DNA of 64,000 nt from Bacteroidota bacterium (GTDB lineage Bacteria > Bacteroidota > Bacteroidia > Chitinophagales > Chitinophagaceae), in the NCBI GenBank assembly GCA_013285915.1, contig JABDGS010000002.1:1-64000 (forward strand), given 5' to 3'. Below the pieces are notes generated by a model. It made no database searches and was not told the DNA's origin. It was given only the letters and a program-made list of their open reading frames with translations. A program made the translations under genes and the position numbers. The stretch's first letter is position 1; every line of letters starts with the position of its first letter. Below are positions 25,087 through 33,580 of the stretch, one piece after another.

Positions 25087-25683
25087 CTACAGGTTGTTTT
25101 TTTTACCATAGGTTAAATAATGGGCCGATGCCCGGATGCGGCTAAGCGATTGCTGCGTAATACCAAGGTAGTTTGCAATATCACCCAGGCTTATGCGCTG
25201 CATAACCGCTTCATTCTCGTGTACAAACTGCTGGTACCGTTCTGTGCTGCTGTCCTCCAGCATTTCGCTTATCCTTTTTGTCATTTTTGTAGTTGCCACC
25301 GACAAGACATTTCTGAAAAGCGTTTCCACGCAATGGTGCCTTTTGCACAGGCTTTCCAAATCGCCATAGCCTATGCGGGTAACATTGGTGTTTTCGAGTG
25401 CAGTAAGCGTAAACCGTGAAGGTGTTTGCGTCAAATAGCTGTCAAACACCGAAAACAGGGTATTTTCCGCAAAAAACCGCATCACAAATTGTTTGTTGCC
25501 GCGGGTCAGGGATAATTTCAGAAGGCCCTCGTTGATGAAAAAAATATAGCTGCAGACCTGGCTTTTCCTGAGAAGGCTGCCGCCTTTTTTACAAGTTTTA
25601 GTAGTGGTACAGGCAAGCAGTTCGTCGGCCGCCTCACCAGTCAGAGGGGAAAATTTCGCACAGTATGTAAGCAGGCTGTCCAT
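25087..25683 (-). CDS. Crp/Fnr family transcriptional regulator
   Basis: About 198 residues from MDSLLTYCAKFSPL. The cyclic-nucleotide-binding-like beta roll covers roughly residues 15-125 (KGGSLLRKSQVCSYIFFINEG; ENTLFSVFDSYLTQTPS), and the C-terminal helix-turn-helix is RISLGDIANYLGITQQSLSRIR. The consensus cAMP phosphate-binding cassette is not evident, and no Fnr-type cysteines are seen, so the ligand is unknown. This is a common small Bacteroidota subfamily, often next to the enzymes it controls; the YceI gene 32 bp downstream is the natural candidate. Confidence 0.92.
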   Translation of the reverse strand: MDSLLTYCAKFSPLTGEAADELLACTTTKTCKKGGSLLRKSQVCSYIFFINEGLLKLSLTRGNKQFVMRFFAENTLFSVFDSYLTQTPSRFTLTALENTNVTRIGYGDLESLCKRHHCVETLFRNVLSVATTKMTKRISEMLEDSSTERYQQFVHENEAVMQRISLGDIANYLGITQQSLSRIRASAHYLTYGKKNNL

Positions 25684-25860
25684 AAATAATGAATGGTGCA
25701 AAACTATCTATAATTCATTTAACTGTTATAGGGCAGAAAATGGTTATCTCAAGTATTACCCCATCCATATGGTAATGTTAACAGGGCGTGCTGGAATGCC
25801 AAAACCGCACCCGTAGAGGTATGCGGCCCGGCTTATTTAGTGAAAGGCATTGCAGGTGCA

Positions 25861-26547
25861 CTACGCATTTTCGGCTGCTTCAATAATTACTTCTGCAACT
25901 TTTTCCGGCTGAGACATGAATACCACGTGACTGCCTTTTACCTCGGTGAATTTGGTATTACTCCTGGTGTACATGGTGCGCTGTATCTCAGGGGCAATGC
26001 TTTTATCATCTGTTGCAACAATGCCATAGGCGGGTTTGTTTTTCCACGCAGGCTCAGTAATGTTGGTAACAAAACCTTTGGCATAAAATGCCCCTTGCGA
26101 TGCGTACATAAAATCAGCTTCTTCTTCGCTTATATCTGCACAAAAACCAGCATGGTATTTATCTTTCGCATAATATACTATGCCCTTATCATCGGGTGCC
26201 AGCACGCCGTTTTCAGGGGCAGGTGGCGCTGTTTGCAGCCAGTAAAGGGCGGATTCGCCTTTGCCCGGCTGAAAGGCTGCGATATATACAAGGGCTGCAA
26301 CATTGGGATGGTTACCGGCTTCGGTAATTACAGCGCCGCCCCATGAATGGCCTGCCAGTATAGCCGGGCCATCAAGCTTGTCAAGGGCAACATGCACAGC
26401 TTTAACATCATCTTCCAGCGAGGTAAGCGGGTTTTGCACAACAGTTACTGTAAAACCTTTTGCAGTAAGCACATTGTAAAGGGCCTTATAACCTGACCCA
26501 TCGGCGAATGCACCATGAACGAGTACTACATTTTTTACCTGTTTCAT
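25861..26547 (-). CDS. Alpha/beta hydrolase
   Basis: The 228-residue protein has the alpha/beta-hydrolase fold in its compact plant-esterase-like form. The oxyanion loop is VVLVHGAFADGSGY, the nucleophile elbow is ILAGHSWGGAVI, the acid is probably in IVATDDKSI, and the catalytic His is in EVKGSHVVFMSQPEKV. No signal peptide. Relatives are often annotated as esterases or salicylate-type hydrolases, but the substrate cannot be named. An AraC-type regulator gene lies 96 bp upstream on the same strand. Confidence 0.92.
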   Translation of the reverse strand: MKQVKNVVLVHGAFADGSGYKALYNVLTAKGFTVTVVQNPLTSLEDDVKAVHVALDKLDGPAILAGHSWGGAVITEAGNHPNVAALVYIAAFQPGKGESALYWLQTAPPAPENGVLAPDDKGIVYYAKDKYHAGFCADISEEEADFMYASQGAFYAKGFVTNITEPAWKNKPAYGIVATDDKSIAPEIQRTMYTRSNTKFTEVKGSHVVFMSQPEKVAEVIIEAAENA

Positions 26548-26643
26548 ATTATTTGTTGTTGATGTTTTTTGTTTGTATCAACAGTACAAAGGTGGCCCGC
26601 AAAAGGCCGCAGGAAAATGCGAGTACTTCCCGTGCACATGCAA

Positions 26644-27504
26644 TTAATTCCCTTTCTCAGAAATTTTTCGCTTGTTACGGAAATCAGCAGGAGATAAGGA
26701 AGTGTGTTTTTTGAAAAAGTTGGAGAAATGGGGTGGTTCTTCAAAGCCAAGCTGGAAAGTTATTTGCTTAATGGACTGATCAGTATGGTGCAGCAGCCTT
26801 TTGGCCTCTATCAGTATGCGTTCCTGAATTATTTGCACAGGTGTTTTTTGGTTGTACAAGGCAAACAGGTTGGCCAGGGTTTTTGGTGACTTGTTGAGGC
26901 AGGCAGCATAGTAGCTAACAGAATGTTCCCGGCAATATTCACCTTCTACCAGCAGGTTAAATTTGCGTATGGTATCAAACCGGTCATCACGCAGCGCTTC
27001 AGCAGGTACATATTCATGTCGTGCCAGCCGGGTAATAAAAATTATCAGCCTTTTCAGCAATGCCAGCAGCAGTTCATGCTGTACAATATCTTTGGTCCGC
27101 AGCTCATGCGTAAACATCTCTGCCAGCAACACCATTTTTTGTACATCTTCCCCGTCCAGGTTAACGAAAAGGTGCTCCGTTGTGCCGAAAAGGAAGCCAA
27201 CACAGCTTACTTCAGTATCATGATCAATAATACAATAAAACTCCCGGTTAAACTGCCAGGCGGTAATTTGTGCAGCGTCCGTAAAACTGAACGATTGATT
27301 AAATAAAAGCGTTAGTAATGTGTTTGGTGGAAAGTCATGATCTGTACCGTCTATAGTTACCGTTTGCTTGTCACCACGGTTCCAGGCAATTGTAAAATAT
27401 TTAGGTGCACTGCTGCGGCTGTCGTAAAGGCGGCAAAACCCGGCCTCGCCAGTTACCAGGCAAAGGTCTGCGCCCGTTTTTGTGTCCTTCAGTGATAATT
27501 TCAT
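26644..27504 (-). CDS. AraC family transcriptional regulator
   Basis: The 286-residue protein ends in a typical AraC DNA-binding domain (VSYYAACLNKSPKTLANLF; IKQITFQLGFEEPPHFSNFF; KKHTSLSPADFRNKR). The N-terminal part has a short cupin-like pattern (NTLLTLLFNQSFSF) followed by a helical linker. This resembles the regulators found beside small detoxification or alpha/beta-hydrolase genes in Bacteroidota, and the hydrolase gene lies 96 bp downstream on the same strand. Confidence 0.9.
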   Translation of the reverse strand: MKLSLKDTKTGADLCLVTGEAGFCRLYDSRSSAPKYFTIAWNRGDKQTVTIDGTDHDFPPNTLLTLLFNQSFSFTDAAQITAWQFNREFYCIIDHDTEVSCVGFLFGTTEHLFVNLDGEDVQKMVLLAEMFTHELRTKDIVQHELLLALLKRLIIFITRLARHEYVPAEALRDDRFDTIRKFNLLVEGEYCREHSVSYYAACLNKSPKTLANLFALYNQKTPVQIIQERILIEAKRLLHHTDQSIKQITFQLGFEEPPHFSNFFKKHTSLSPADFRNKRKISEKGN

Positions 27505-27612
27505 GGGCCGCTAAGATAACTCTTTTGACAGGATGAGCATGACAGCTATCGCAGGTTGAATATCAACCGAATTTTTGAGTAGTGATGCACGCGAATTACT
27601 TAAATTCGCCTT

Positions 27613-29178
27613 ATGAGAATGAGAAACCTAATCGTCATCTCCATTGTAATGGCGATGATCTCGCCGACAGCCTTTGCACAACAGGCACAGAAAGATTCAA
27701 CAGTAGTAGCATCAATCCTCCAGGAGGAGAAGAGCAACTCCCAGTTACAATTATTGGCACATCAGCTTTTTGATAGTATCGGCCCACGGCTGGTGGGAAC
27801 GCCGCAGATGGAAGCCGCGCGCGATTGGGCGCTGTCTAAATACAAAGGCTGGAACATTCCCGCTGAGGCACAGAACTGGGGTGTATGGAGAGGATGGGAA
27901 CGAGGTATATCGCATATTGATATGGTGTCACCCCGCGTGCGTACACTGGAAGCTACGCAATTAGCATGGTGCCCGTCAATGGGCAACAAGACGATAACGG
28001 CCGGCCTGGTAATTCTGCCTGACCTTGCTGATTCTGCGGCCTATGCGGCATGGATGCCATCAGTAAAAGGCAAGTTTGTTATGGTGTCTGTATTACAGCC
28101 AACAGGTCGCCCTGATGATAATTGGGACCAGTTTGGTACGGCGGAATCCATCAAAAAAATGAAGGACCTGCGAAAGGAAATGACTGATAATTGGAATAAC
28201 CGTATAAAAAAAGCAGGCTACAACACGCGCACCCTGCCCATTGCGTTAGAAAAAGCTGGTGCAGTAGGAATAGTAAGCTCCCTTTGGTCTGCGGGTTTTG
28301 GGGTAGATAAAATTTTTGGCGCATATACAAAGAGCATTCCGTCAATAGACATTATGCAGGAAGATTACGGCCTGCTGTACCGACTTGTGGAGTCGGGCGC
28401 CGACCCAAAGATCAGCGTACATGTTGAATCAAAAGAGCGCGGGCCGGTACCAACCTTTAATGTGGTTGCAGGTATAAGGGGTACCGAAAAGCCGGACGAA
28501 TATGTAATGCTGTCTGCCCACTTTGATTCGTGGGATGGAGGTTCGGGTGCTACCGATAACGGCACCGGTACATTGATGATGATGGAAGCAATGCGCATTT
28601 TGCAAAAAGTATATCCTCATCCAAAACGCACCATCCTTGTTGGGCATTGGGGCAGCGAGGAAGAAGGCCTGAATGGTTCAAGGGCATTTGTAGAGGACCA
28701 CCCGGATACGGTAAGCCACCTGCAGGCACTTTTTAACCAGGACAATGGTACAGGGCGGGTGATAAGTATGTCTGGCCAGGGGTACCTGCATGCCTATGAA
28801 TACCTTACCCGCTGGCTGAGCAGAACACCATCTTATATCCGCGATTCCATCAAAACAACATTTCCGGGTTCACCGGGCGGTGGCGGCTCTGATTTTGCCT
28901 CTTTCGACGCAGTAGGTGCCCCGGGCTTTTCGCTGGGTGCTTTAAACTGGTCTTACTTCAATTATACCTGGCATACCAACCGTGATACTTATGATAAAAT
29001 TGTATTTGACGACTTAAGCAACAACGTTATGCTGGTGGCTATTTTGGCTTATATGGCAAGTGAAGACCCCAACAAGGCGTCAATAGAAAAAGCCGTGCTG
29101 CCAATAAACCCCAATACCGGCGAGCGCGCAAAATGGCCGGCCCAGGTAAAAGCAATACGCAGGGGTGGGTTGGATTAG
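27613..29178 (+). CDS. Secreted M28 family aminopeptidase
   Basis: The 521-residue protein has a signal peptide (LIVISIVMAMISPTAFAQ) and an M28 zinc peptidase domain in its second half. Metal and catalytic residues are seen in VMLSAHFDSWDGGSGATDNG (His, Asp, and the shared Asp), in GHWGSEEEGLNGSRAF (catalytic Glu and metal Glu), in ALFNQDNGTGR (Asp) and in NYTWHTNRDTYD (last His). The middle part is a PA-like inserted domain (VKGKFVMVSV). It would trim N-terminal residues from peptides outside the cytoplasm. Single gene, divergent from the AraC regulator. Confidence 0.93.
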   Translation: MRMRNLIVISIVMAMISPTAFAQQAQKDSTVVASILQEEKSNSQLQLLAHQLFDSIGPRLVGTPQMEAARDWALSKYKGWNIPAEAQNWGVWRGWERGISHIDMVSPRVRTLEATQLAWCPSMGNKTITAGLVILPDLADSAAYAAWMPSVKGKFVMVSVLQPTGRPDDNWDQFGTAESIKKMKDLRKEMTDNWNNRIKKAGYNTRTLPIALEKAGAVGIVSSLWSAGFGVDKIFGAYTKSIPSIDIMQEDYGLLYRLVESGADPKISVHVESKERGPVPTFNVVAGIRGTEKPDEYVMLSAHFDSWDGGSGATDNGTGTLMMMEAMRILQKVYPHPKRTILVGHWGSEEEGLNGSRAFVEDHPDTVSHLQALFNQDNGTGRVISMSGQGYLHAYEYLTRWLSRTPSYIRDSIKTTFPGSPGGGGSDFASFDAVGAPGFSLGALNWSYFNYTWHTNRDTYDKIVFDDLSNNVMLVAILAYMASEDPNKASIEKAVLPINPNTGERAKWPAQVKAIRRGGLD

Positions 29179-29201
29179 TAAACAGCGTCTAAATTTAGGT
29201 C

Positions 29202-29248
29202 ATCTTACTAATCTTTAAAATCTACCCAAATCGTGGTTCAGACATCAT
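29202..29248. repeat. Dispersed repeat, CCCAAATCGTGGTTCA family
   Basis: Second clear copy of the family also at 20806-20845 and 31023-31070. It fills the gap between the convergent M28 peptidase gene and the gene at 29256. Confidence 0.8.
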
Positions 29249-29255
29249 TATGTGG

Positions 29256-29996
29256 TTAATTAGCCCAATGCCATTCACCAAATTGGCGCAGGTTAAAAAA
29301 GCCCTCTTTTAATGGGGTGCCAACCTTACAGTTAAACACCGTTTCCTTAAACAAAAGTTCTCCATTGCCGTAAGAGTAGGTAGTGGTTGCCTTCCATGCT
29401 TTACCAAGCGGTATATAATTGTCAAAGCGGTATTCATCATTTTGGTTGTCGCTGTATAACAGCAGCCGTACAGGCACCAGCTTTTGCTTATCTATCCAAA
29501 GCTGGTTGGCCTTTTCACCGTCACTGCTGGCGCCAATTACATAAACGGGTGCGCCCTGCCATGTTGTTTGATAAAACTTCTGCAGGTTAATACCAAGCGC
29601 CTGCACCTGGCTGGTAAGGGTGTCAAACGGGTTAAAATAGGCCACGCCGTCTAAAAAGGCTACTGGGTCACCTTCCGCTTTGCGCGACCTGAACAGCTTG
29701 CCCCGCCTGAACGAAAATGATGAATCACTCCTGGCTATCTCGGCATTGCCCCTTGCTATGCTGCCATAATCAACCCTTGAAAGATCAGGAAAAACAGTTG
29801 TGCAATAAGCACTGTCAACTCGTGTTAAACTGTCGTGGTGGTAACGCTCAATTACATCCTGGTAAGTAAGCACTTTATACCATTTGCCTTTATAAGCGCT
29901 ATACATTTTTTGCAGCACGCCGGTGGCGCTTGCCTGGCTAAAACAGGTGCCGGTTATCATGATTGCCGCGAGGGCAAGTAAAAATATTTTCATCAT
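29256..29996 (-). CDS. Secreted protein of LolA-like type, unknown function
   Basis: About 246 residues from MMKIFLLALAAIMITGTCFSQ, a clear signal peptide; the longer frame up to 30077 overlaps the neighbouring gene and is not supported. The mature protein reads as a long beta-sheet lipoprotein-carrier-like fold (LQKMYSAYKGKWYKVLTYQD; YVIGASSDGEKANQLWIDKQ, LVPVRLLLYSD; GKAWKATTTYSYGNGE), as in outer-membrane lipoprotein-sorting proteins of Bacteroidota. Role not established. It probably shares a transcript with the gene 40 bp upstream. Confidence 0.8.
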   Translation of the reverse strand: MMKIFLLALAAIMITGTCFSQASATGVLQKMYSAYKGKWYKVLTYQDVIERYHHDSLTRVDSAYCTTVFPDLSRVDYGSIARGNAEIARSDSSFSFRRGKLFRSRKAEGDPVAFLDGVAYFNPFDTLTSQVQALGINLQKFYQTTWQGAPVYVIGASSDGEKANQLWIDKQKLVPVRLLLYSDNQNDEYRFDNYIPLGKAWKATTTYSYGNGELLFKETVFNCKVGTPLKEGFFNLRQFGEWHWAN

Positions 29997-30036
29997 AATT
30001 AAGCTTTGCAGGTGAGCATAACAGCGATGTAAAAAA

Positions 30037-30696
30037 TTAATCATTTTGTATGGTAAGGTTGGCAAAGGTTCCACCACTCCTGTCAGCAGTGTAAACGCCT
30101 ATCATGCCCTTGTTTGGTACGCTTAACAGGCTTACTTTAAGGCAAGGAGTAGCAGCATTATTTACGTACACCAGCGCCTCGGTTGCAGTAATAACAAACT
30201 TTGCATGAAACCAATTATCCGGGTCAGGCACGGGGCTAATAATGCTTTCATAAAGGCCACTTTGCTCTTTCCGCAAGCGCTGCCAGGGGTATGCCGGCAG
30301 GCTTATATACTGCACGCCATGCGACAAACGTGCAGAATCTGTAGTGCGGAAATTAAACGGCCGGAAATAAATAGATTCAAATGTTGAATCGTTCGCGCCA
30401 TGAAAAGCAATCCCTACAAAACTGTGTTGATTTACATCCTGCCCCTTAATATCTACTTCAACCGTACCCATGGTAAAAGCAACACCGTTAAGCCATACAA
30501 TGCCTTCGTCAAAATCTTCTTTTTGTATAATAGCATTTTTGCCCGCATCAACTGATACATCGCGGTTTACAGCAGTAAGTTTATGCTCATTAAAAAGCTG
30601 TGCAAGATTGTACTGCGTTTTCGTTTGGCTGTGCGCCGCAACACCAATAATAGCAAAGCATGCAATTGACAGACAGTTTTTTGCTGAAATATTCAT
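30037..30696 (-). CDS. Secreted lectin/LamG-like (DUF1080-type) protein
   Basis: About 219 residues with a signal peptide (AKNCLSIACFAIIGVAAHSQ). The mature part looks like a concanavalin-type beta sandwich: AIIQKEDFDEGIVWLNGVAF, then VDIKGQDVNQHSFVGIAFHG, SIYFRPFNF, and VYVNNAATPCLKVSLL followed by GMIGVYTADRSGGTFANLTI. This resembles the DUF1080/LamG family seen in Bacteroidota carbohydrate-related proteins. No catalytic pair is recognisable, so binding of a polymer is as likely as hydrolysis. Start 30696 is preferred over 30741. Confidence 0.78.
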   Translation of the reverse strand: MNISAKNCLSIACFAIIGVAAHSQTKTQYNLAQLFNEHKLTAVNRDVSVDAGKNAIIQKEDFDEGIVWLNGVAFTMGTVEVDIKGQDVNQHSFVGIAFHGANDSTFESIYFRPFNFRTTDSARLSHGVQYISLPAYPWQRLRKEQSGLYESIISPVPDPDNWFHAKFVITATEALVYVNNAATPCLKVSLLSVPNKGMIGVYTADRSGGTFANLTIQND

Positions 30697-31079
30697 GGTG
30701 TGTGTTTTAAGCCCCTGAACAAATGTGCATGGGTTGAGCAAATAATAAAACCGAAGGGGCTGTACATGCTAAATTAGGCCGTTAGTAAACGCAGTTTTTT
30801 ACCACTTATCTAAATACCGCCTTTGGGGGGATATTGAGGCGCTAATGTAGAATACCTAAGTGGCGCATTGTTGAAACTCATGGTGTAAAATTATTGATAA
30901 CTATATAGCCAACTGGCTGTAGTAATGCTCCTCAACTAAGCACATTTTCTCAACAGATTTCTTCCCGTTATACAGGACGGGGTCTATTGTTGAATTGACA
31001 TCTCCTCTCAACTCGTTTAATTATCTTCCTAATCCTTAAAATCTCCCCAAATCGTGGTTCAGATAATCCCCGTTCAGAA
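30697..31079. repeat. Intergenic stretch with a CCCAAATCGTGGTTCA-family repeat at 31023-31070
   Basis: The end of this gap carries AATCCTTAAAATCTCCCCAA then ATCGTGGTTCAGA, the third copy of the family. The rest (30697-31022) is AT-rich and holds the upstream region of the 30037-30696 gene; I see no gene or clear signal in it. Confidence 0.7.
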
Positions 31080-31442
31080 CTACCACTCCTGTACAATAAT
31101 ACCAATCTGCCCATCCATCAGCGCAAATTCTTTTGCGTTCCATGGACGCAGGGTAATTTTTCTAAGGTTGGGGTGCAGCAACTCGGGAAATTTTGACGAC
31201 ACCCTTTCATAAACTTCTTCAATATTATGGGTAACCAGCCTGAATTCAGGATGGTCTTTTTCAGCATACGCTGCGTTTTGAAAAATGTTTACACGCAGGC
31301 CGTCCTTTTCAACAACGCAAAAAGGGTTAGCGGTATTTATTTCATTATGGCCAATAGTAAATTCAAGGCAATCAACAAACATGGTAAGGCCATCTTTAAT
31401 ATCAGCGTAAAAAACATTCGGCACCAGTTTAGTAAAATGCAT
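31080..31442 (-). CDS. VOC-fold (glyoxalase-like) protein
   Basis: The 120-residue protein fits one vicinal-oxygen-chelate domain: KLVPNVFYADIKDGLTMFVDCLEFTIG (in parts), then NPFCVVEKDGLRVNIFQNAAY and a last strand MDGQIGIIVQEW. The family includes glyoxalases, dioxygenases and antibiotic-binding proteins; no specific metal triad is convincing here, so the function is open. Stand-alone gene between two repeats. Confidence 0.8.
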   Translation of the reverse strand: MHFTKLVPNVFYADIKDGLTMFVDCLEFTIGHNEINTANPFCVVEKDGLRVNIFQNAAYAEKDHPEFRLVTHNIEEVYERVSSKFPELLHPNLRKITLRPWNAKEFALMDGQIGIIVQEW

Positions 31443-31581
31443 AGGTGTTTTTTTAAGTGAACAAATTTATTAACAAAAGCCATTCTAAATTTCGCTATCA
31501 TCCTCATCTTATAAATCTACCCAAACCTGCCTGCAGGTAGGCAAGGTGCCCGTTCAAACATCGTACTCATTCGCTCCAATC

Positions 31582-31616
31582 AACTTTAAACTTTAAACTG
31601 GAAACTTTAAACTACC
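31582..31616. repeat. 7-bp-period array, five units
   Basis: Units AACTTTA, AACTTTA, AACTGGA, AACTTTA, AACTACC. Just before it lies TTCGCTCCAATCAA. The same pair in reverse orientation (AGTTTAA units then TTGATTGGAGCGAA) is at 38708-38750. Confidence 0.85.
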
Positions 31617-31723
31617 TATCCCCCATACGCCTCACTCCTCATTTTGTCCACCCCGCATACAAAAATTAACGTTTACAAGCCGCTTGCAGTAATTTACGCA
31701 CGTATAATAAAAAACCAGCAACC

Positions 31724-32089
31724 ATGCAGCACAAAGGCATATCCATAAGGCCGTTCATAGGCTCAGAAAACTTTACTATATCCCGCAGCTTTTACCGCGA
31801 CCTCGGCTTTACCGAAGTAGTACTGTTTCACAACATGAGCTACTTTAAAACAGAAGGCCTCGGCTTTTACCTGCAGGACGCCTACGTAAAAGACTGGATA
31901 GACAACACCATGGTTTTTTTGGAAGTTGATGATGTTAACCGTTATTTCAAAGAGCTGCAGGCCCTTAACCTGCCCGCCAAATACGCCCGCGTAAAGCTTT
32001 CACCCGTAGTAGTAAACGCCTGGGGCAGCGAATGTTTTCTCCACGACCCCAGTGGAATACTCTGGCACTTTGGGCAGTTTAACAGGTAG
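31724..32089 (+). CDS. VOC-fold (glyoxalase/bleomycin-resistance-like) protein
   Basis: The 121-residue protein is one VOC domain: GISIRPFIGSENFTISRSFY, RDLGFTEVVLFHNMSYFKTE, VFLEVDDVNRYFKEL, and a last strand FLHDPSGILWHFGQF with the usual D-P-x-G-x-x-W/F ending. This end is typical of bleomycin-resistance/glyoxalase-like proteins. No partner gene is adjacent. Transcribed alone, followed by a repeat cluster. Confidence 0.85.
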   Translation: MQHKGISIRPFIGSENFTISRSFYRDLGFTEVVLFHNMSYFKTEGLGFYLQDAYVKDWIDNTMVFLEVDDVNRYFKELQALNLPAKYARVKLSPVVVNAWGSECFLHDPSGILWHFGQFNR

Positions 32090-32097
32090 GGTAGTAG

Positions 32098-32158
32098 CGC
32101 TGTCACCCAGGTCCCGAAACTTCGGGAGAAGCGAACCCCCGAAACTTCGGGGCGGCCC
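32098..32158. repeat. Palindromic repeat with CCCGAAACTTCGGG cores
   Basis: Two nearby cores, CCCGAAACTTCGGG and CCCCGAAACTTCGGGG, sit between GCTGTCACCCAGG and GCGGCCCATT. A related single unit with GCGAAGCGAACCCCGAAAC and ATCGGGGCTGCCC is at about 32610-32650. Sense and position match the GATGACAGC-type repeats near 1361-1576. Confidence 0.75.
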
Positions 32159-32189
32159 ATTTCACCAACTGCAGCTCAATTACCAACCG

Positions 32190-32575
32190 AACCTAGCCCC
32201 CAACTCACGCCAAAACCAGCACAAAAGACGCCAAATCGTAGCCAATCTGCGCCACCTGTTTTTTTACTAACTAATTGATTATCTTGTGTTTGCGGTTTAA
32301 AAATGCCAAAAATACCACATATTGTAATTTTTTTAATATCATCCAATCCCGGCCCAAATGTTGCCAAAATTGCTGGTTTAATTTTCACTTTTGTCTTTTC
32401 ACTTTTCACGCTTTTCATATTCGACTGACTTTTGACATTTCACTTTTCATTCTTCAAACTTCAAACTGGAAACACCCTCTCCTTCGCTTCAATAACCGGA
32501 AACTTGAAACCGGAAACTGGTAACTTTCTCCTCCCTACTACTATATATACAAAACACTGTTTTGTCCGCTAAAAG
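32190..32575 (-). repeat. Dispersed element, copy B (inverted relative to 844-1340)
   Basis: Read on the minus strand this copy starts with TAGCGGACAAAACAG and the palindrome ACAAAAC-AGT-GTTTTGT (32550-32566), continues through a 7-bp-period array (32491-32525) and an 80-codon frame (32418-32176), and shares GGCTACGATTTGGCGTCTTT with copy A. It is about 75 bp shorter than copy A because it lacks the three spaced GGTTGAAGGT units. It occupies most of the gap 32090-32766, together with the palindromic repeats on either side. Confidence 0.75.
32491..32525. repeat. 7-bp-period array, five units
   Basis: Units AATAACC, GGAAACT, TGAAACC, GGAAACT, GGTAACT. It sits inside dispersed element copy B and corresponds in reverse to the array at 988-1015. 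A weaker TTTTCAC-like heptamer pattern precedes it at about 32388-32425. Confidence 0.8.
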
Positions 32576-32766
32576 CAGGAATTATTTTTTTTAAAAGTTG
32601 AAAAAACTGTCATCCAGGCGAAGCGAACCCCGAAACATCGGGGCTGCCCAACCACACCACTACCGCCCCCAAAGCGCCACAGCCCAACAAATCCCTCGCC
32701 CACGAAACGTCAGGTTAAGTATGGCAGCCAGCCACGTAGGCAATTTATGTGTCGAATATTTAAATA

Positions 32767-33189
32767 TCAATCATGGCTGGTTAGCCTTGTTATGATTGTT
32801 GCTGCAGCCATTAGCCCTATACTGGCAAGCCACAAAAAGTATCCTCTGCCGTAGCCTGTAATGTCACCCATGGTGCCAGCTTCATTTATAACAATTTCAC
32901 GGTAAAAGGTAAACGATATGGCCACTAGCAATGCACCCATGCTGGTATACAATGCGGCTTTCTTTTTTCTCATATAAAATATCCAGCTAAGTAACAGCAA
33001 AGGGTTTGCCAGCCACGCTAATTGGCCGCCAATGCCCAGGCCAACCCAGCCAGTTAGCAGCGCCAAAAATGCCGGGCACTCGCCATCATTCGCGTTGCTA
33101 ACATAATACGCTGTTTGTGTAAGCGATGCAATAAACAGCAGTATGCTAGCCAGCATCACATACAATCTCACCCGGCCTGTTTTATGCAT
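32767..33189 (-). CDS. Four-helix membrane protein, unknown function
   Basis: The 140-residue protein has four predicted membrane helices: VMLASILLFIASLTQTAYYV (first), LTGWVGLGIGGQLAWLANPL with LLLLSWIFY (second, after a short loop with NANDGECP), SMGALLVAISFTFY (third), and YFLWLASIGLMAAATIIT (fourth). One cysteine in the first loop is followed by two prolines, as in other small Bacteroidota membrane proteins of unknown role. No partner is adjacent. It lies 391 bp from the HD-GHKL gene on the opposite strand, so a link to that gene is not supported. Confidence 0.72.
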   Translation of the reverse strand: MHKTGRVRLYVMLASILLFIASLTQTAYYVSNANDGECPAFLALLTGWVGLGIGGQLAWLANPLLLLSWIFYMRKKKAALYTSMGALLVAISFTFYREIVINEAGTMGDITGYGRGYFLWLASIGLMAAATIITRLTSHD

Positions 33190-33349
33190 TCAATTCCTGT
33201 TTTAGCTAAAATATGTCAATTAGAACTACATGCGCAAATAAAACAAAACCTGCGGTAAACTGCTGTATATGCCTAGACCAAAGGACGGCATTTTTACTTG
33301 CAAAGAGGGTTTAGTGCGGGGTGAGTAGTTAACAGGATGGAGGCTAGCT

Positions 33350-33392
33350 CTTATTAAAAATCCTGAGAGCGCTTCGCTAACTCCCAGGATAG
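33350..33392. repeat. Left copy of a hairpin repeat bracketing the HD-GHKL gene
   Basis: TTATTAAAAATCCTGAGAGC followed by GCTTCGCTAACTCCCAGGAT matches the reverse complement of 36891-36936 at 39 of 46 aligned bases by hand count. The unit forms an imperfect hairpin (ATCCTGAGAG with CTCCCAGGAT). The non-palindromic TTATTA end fixes the orientation, and the two copies point toward opposite sides of the gene. The rest of the gap 33190-33580 shows nothing I can name. Confidence 0.8.
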
Positions 33393-33580
33393 CGTGGGAT
33401 GGGTAGGTTAAGTTTTTTTGGATATTGTAAATTAAAAGCCAGTTTCGAGAATGGTTTTACTAGCAGTCTTAAAAGTTATTTGATAATCTTGGGATAATGC
33501 GACGAAGAAAAGAAAGGTAATGCTTTGATTTTTAATTTTTAGTTCTTATATTGATGTGATATTAACGCAAAATTTAATAA

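Noticed and set aside
32767-33189. The small membrane protein as a partner of the HD-GHKL gene
   Set aside because: It is on the opposite strand with 391 bp between, and the left bracketing repeat lies between them.
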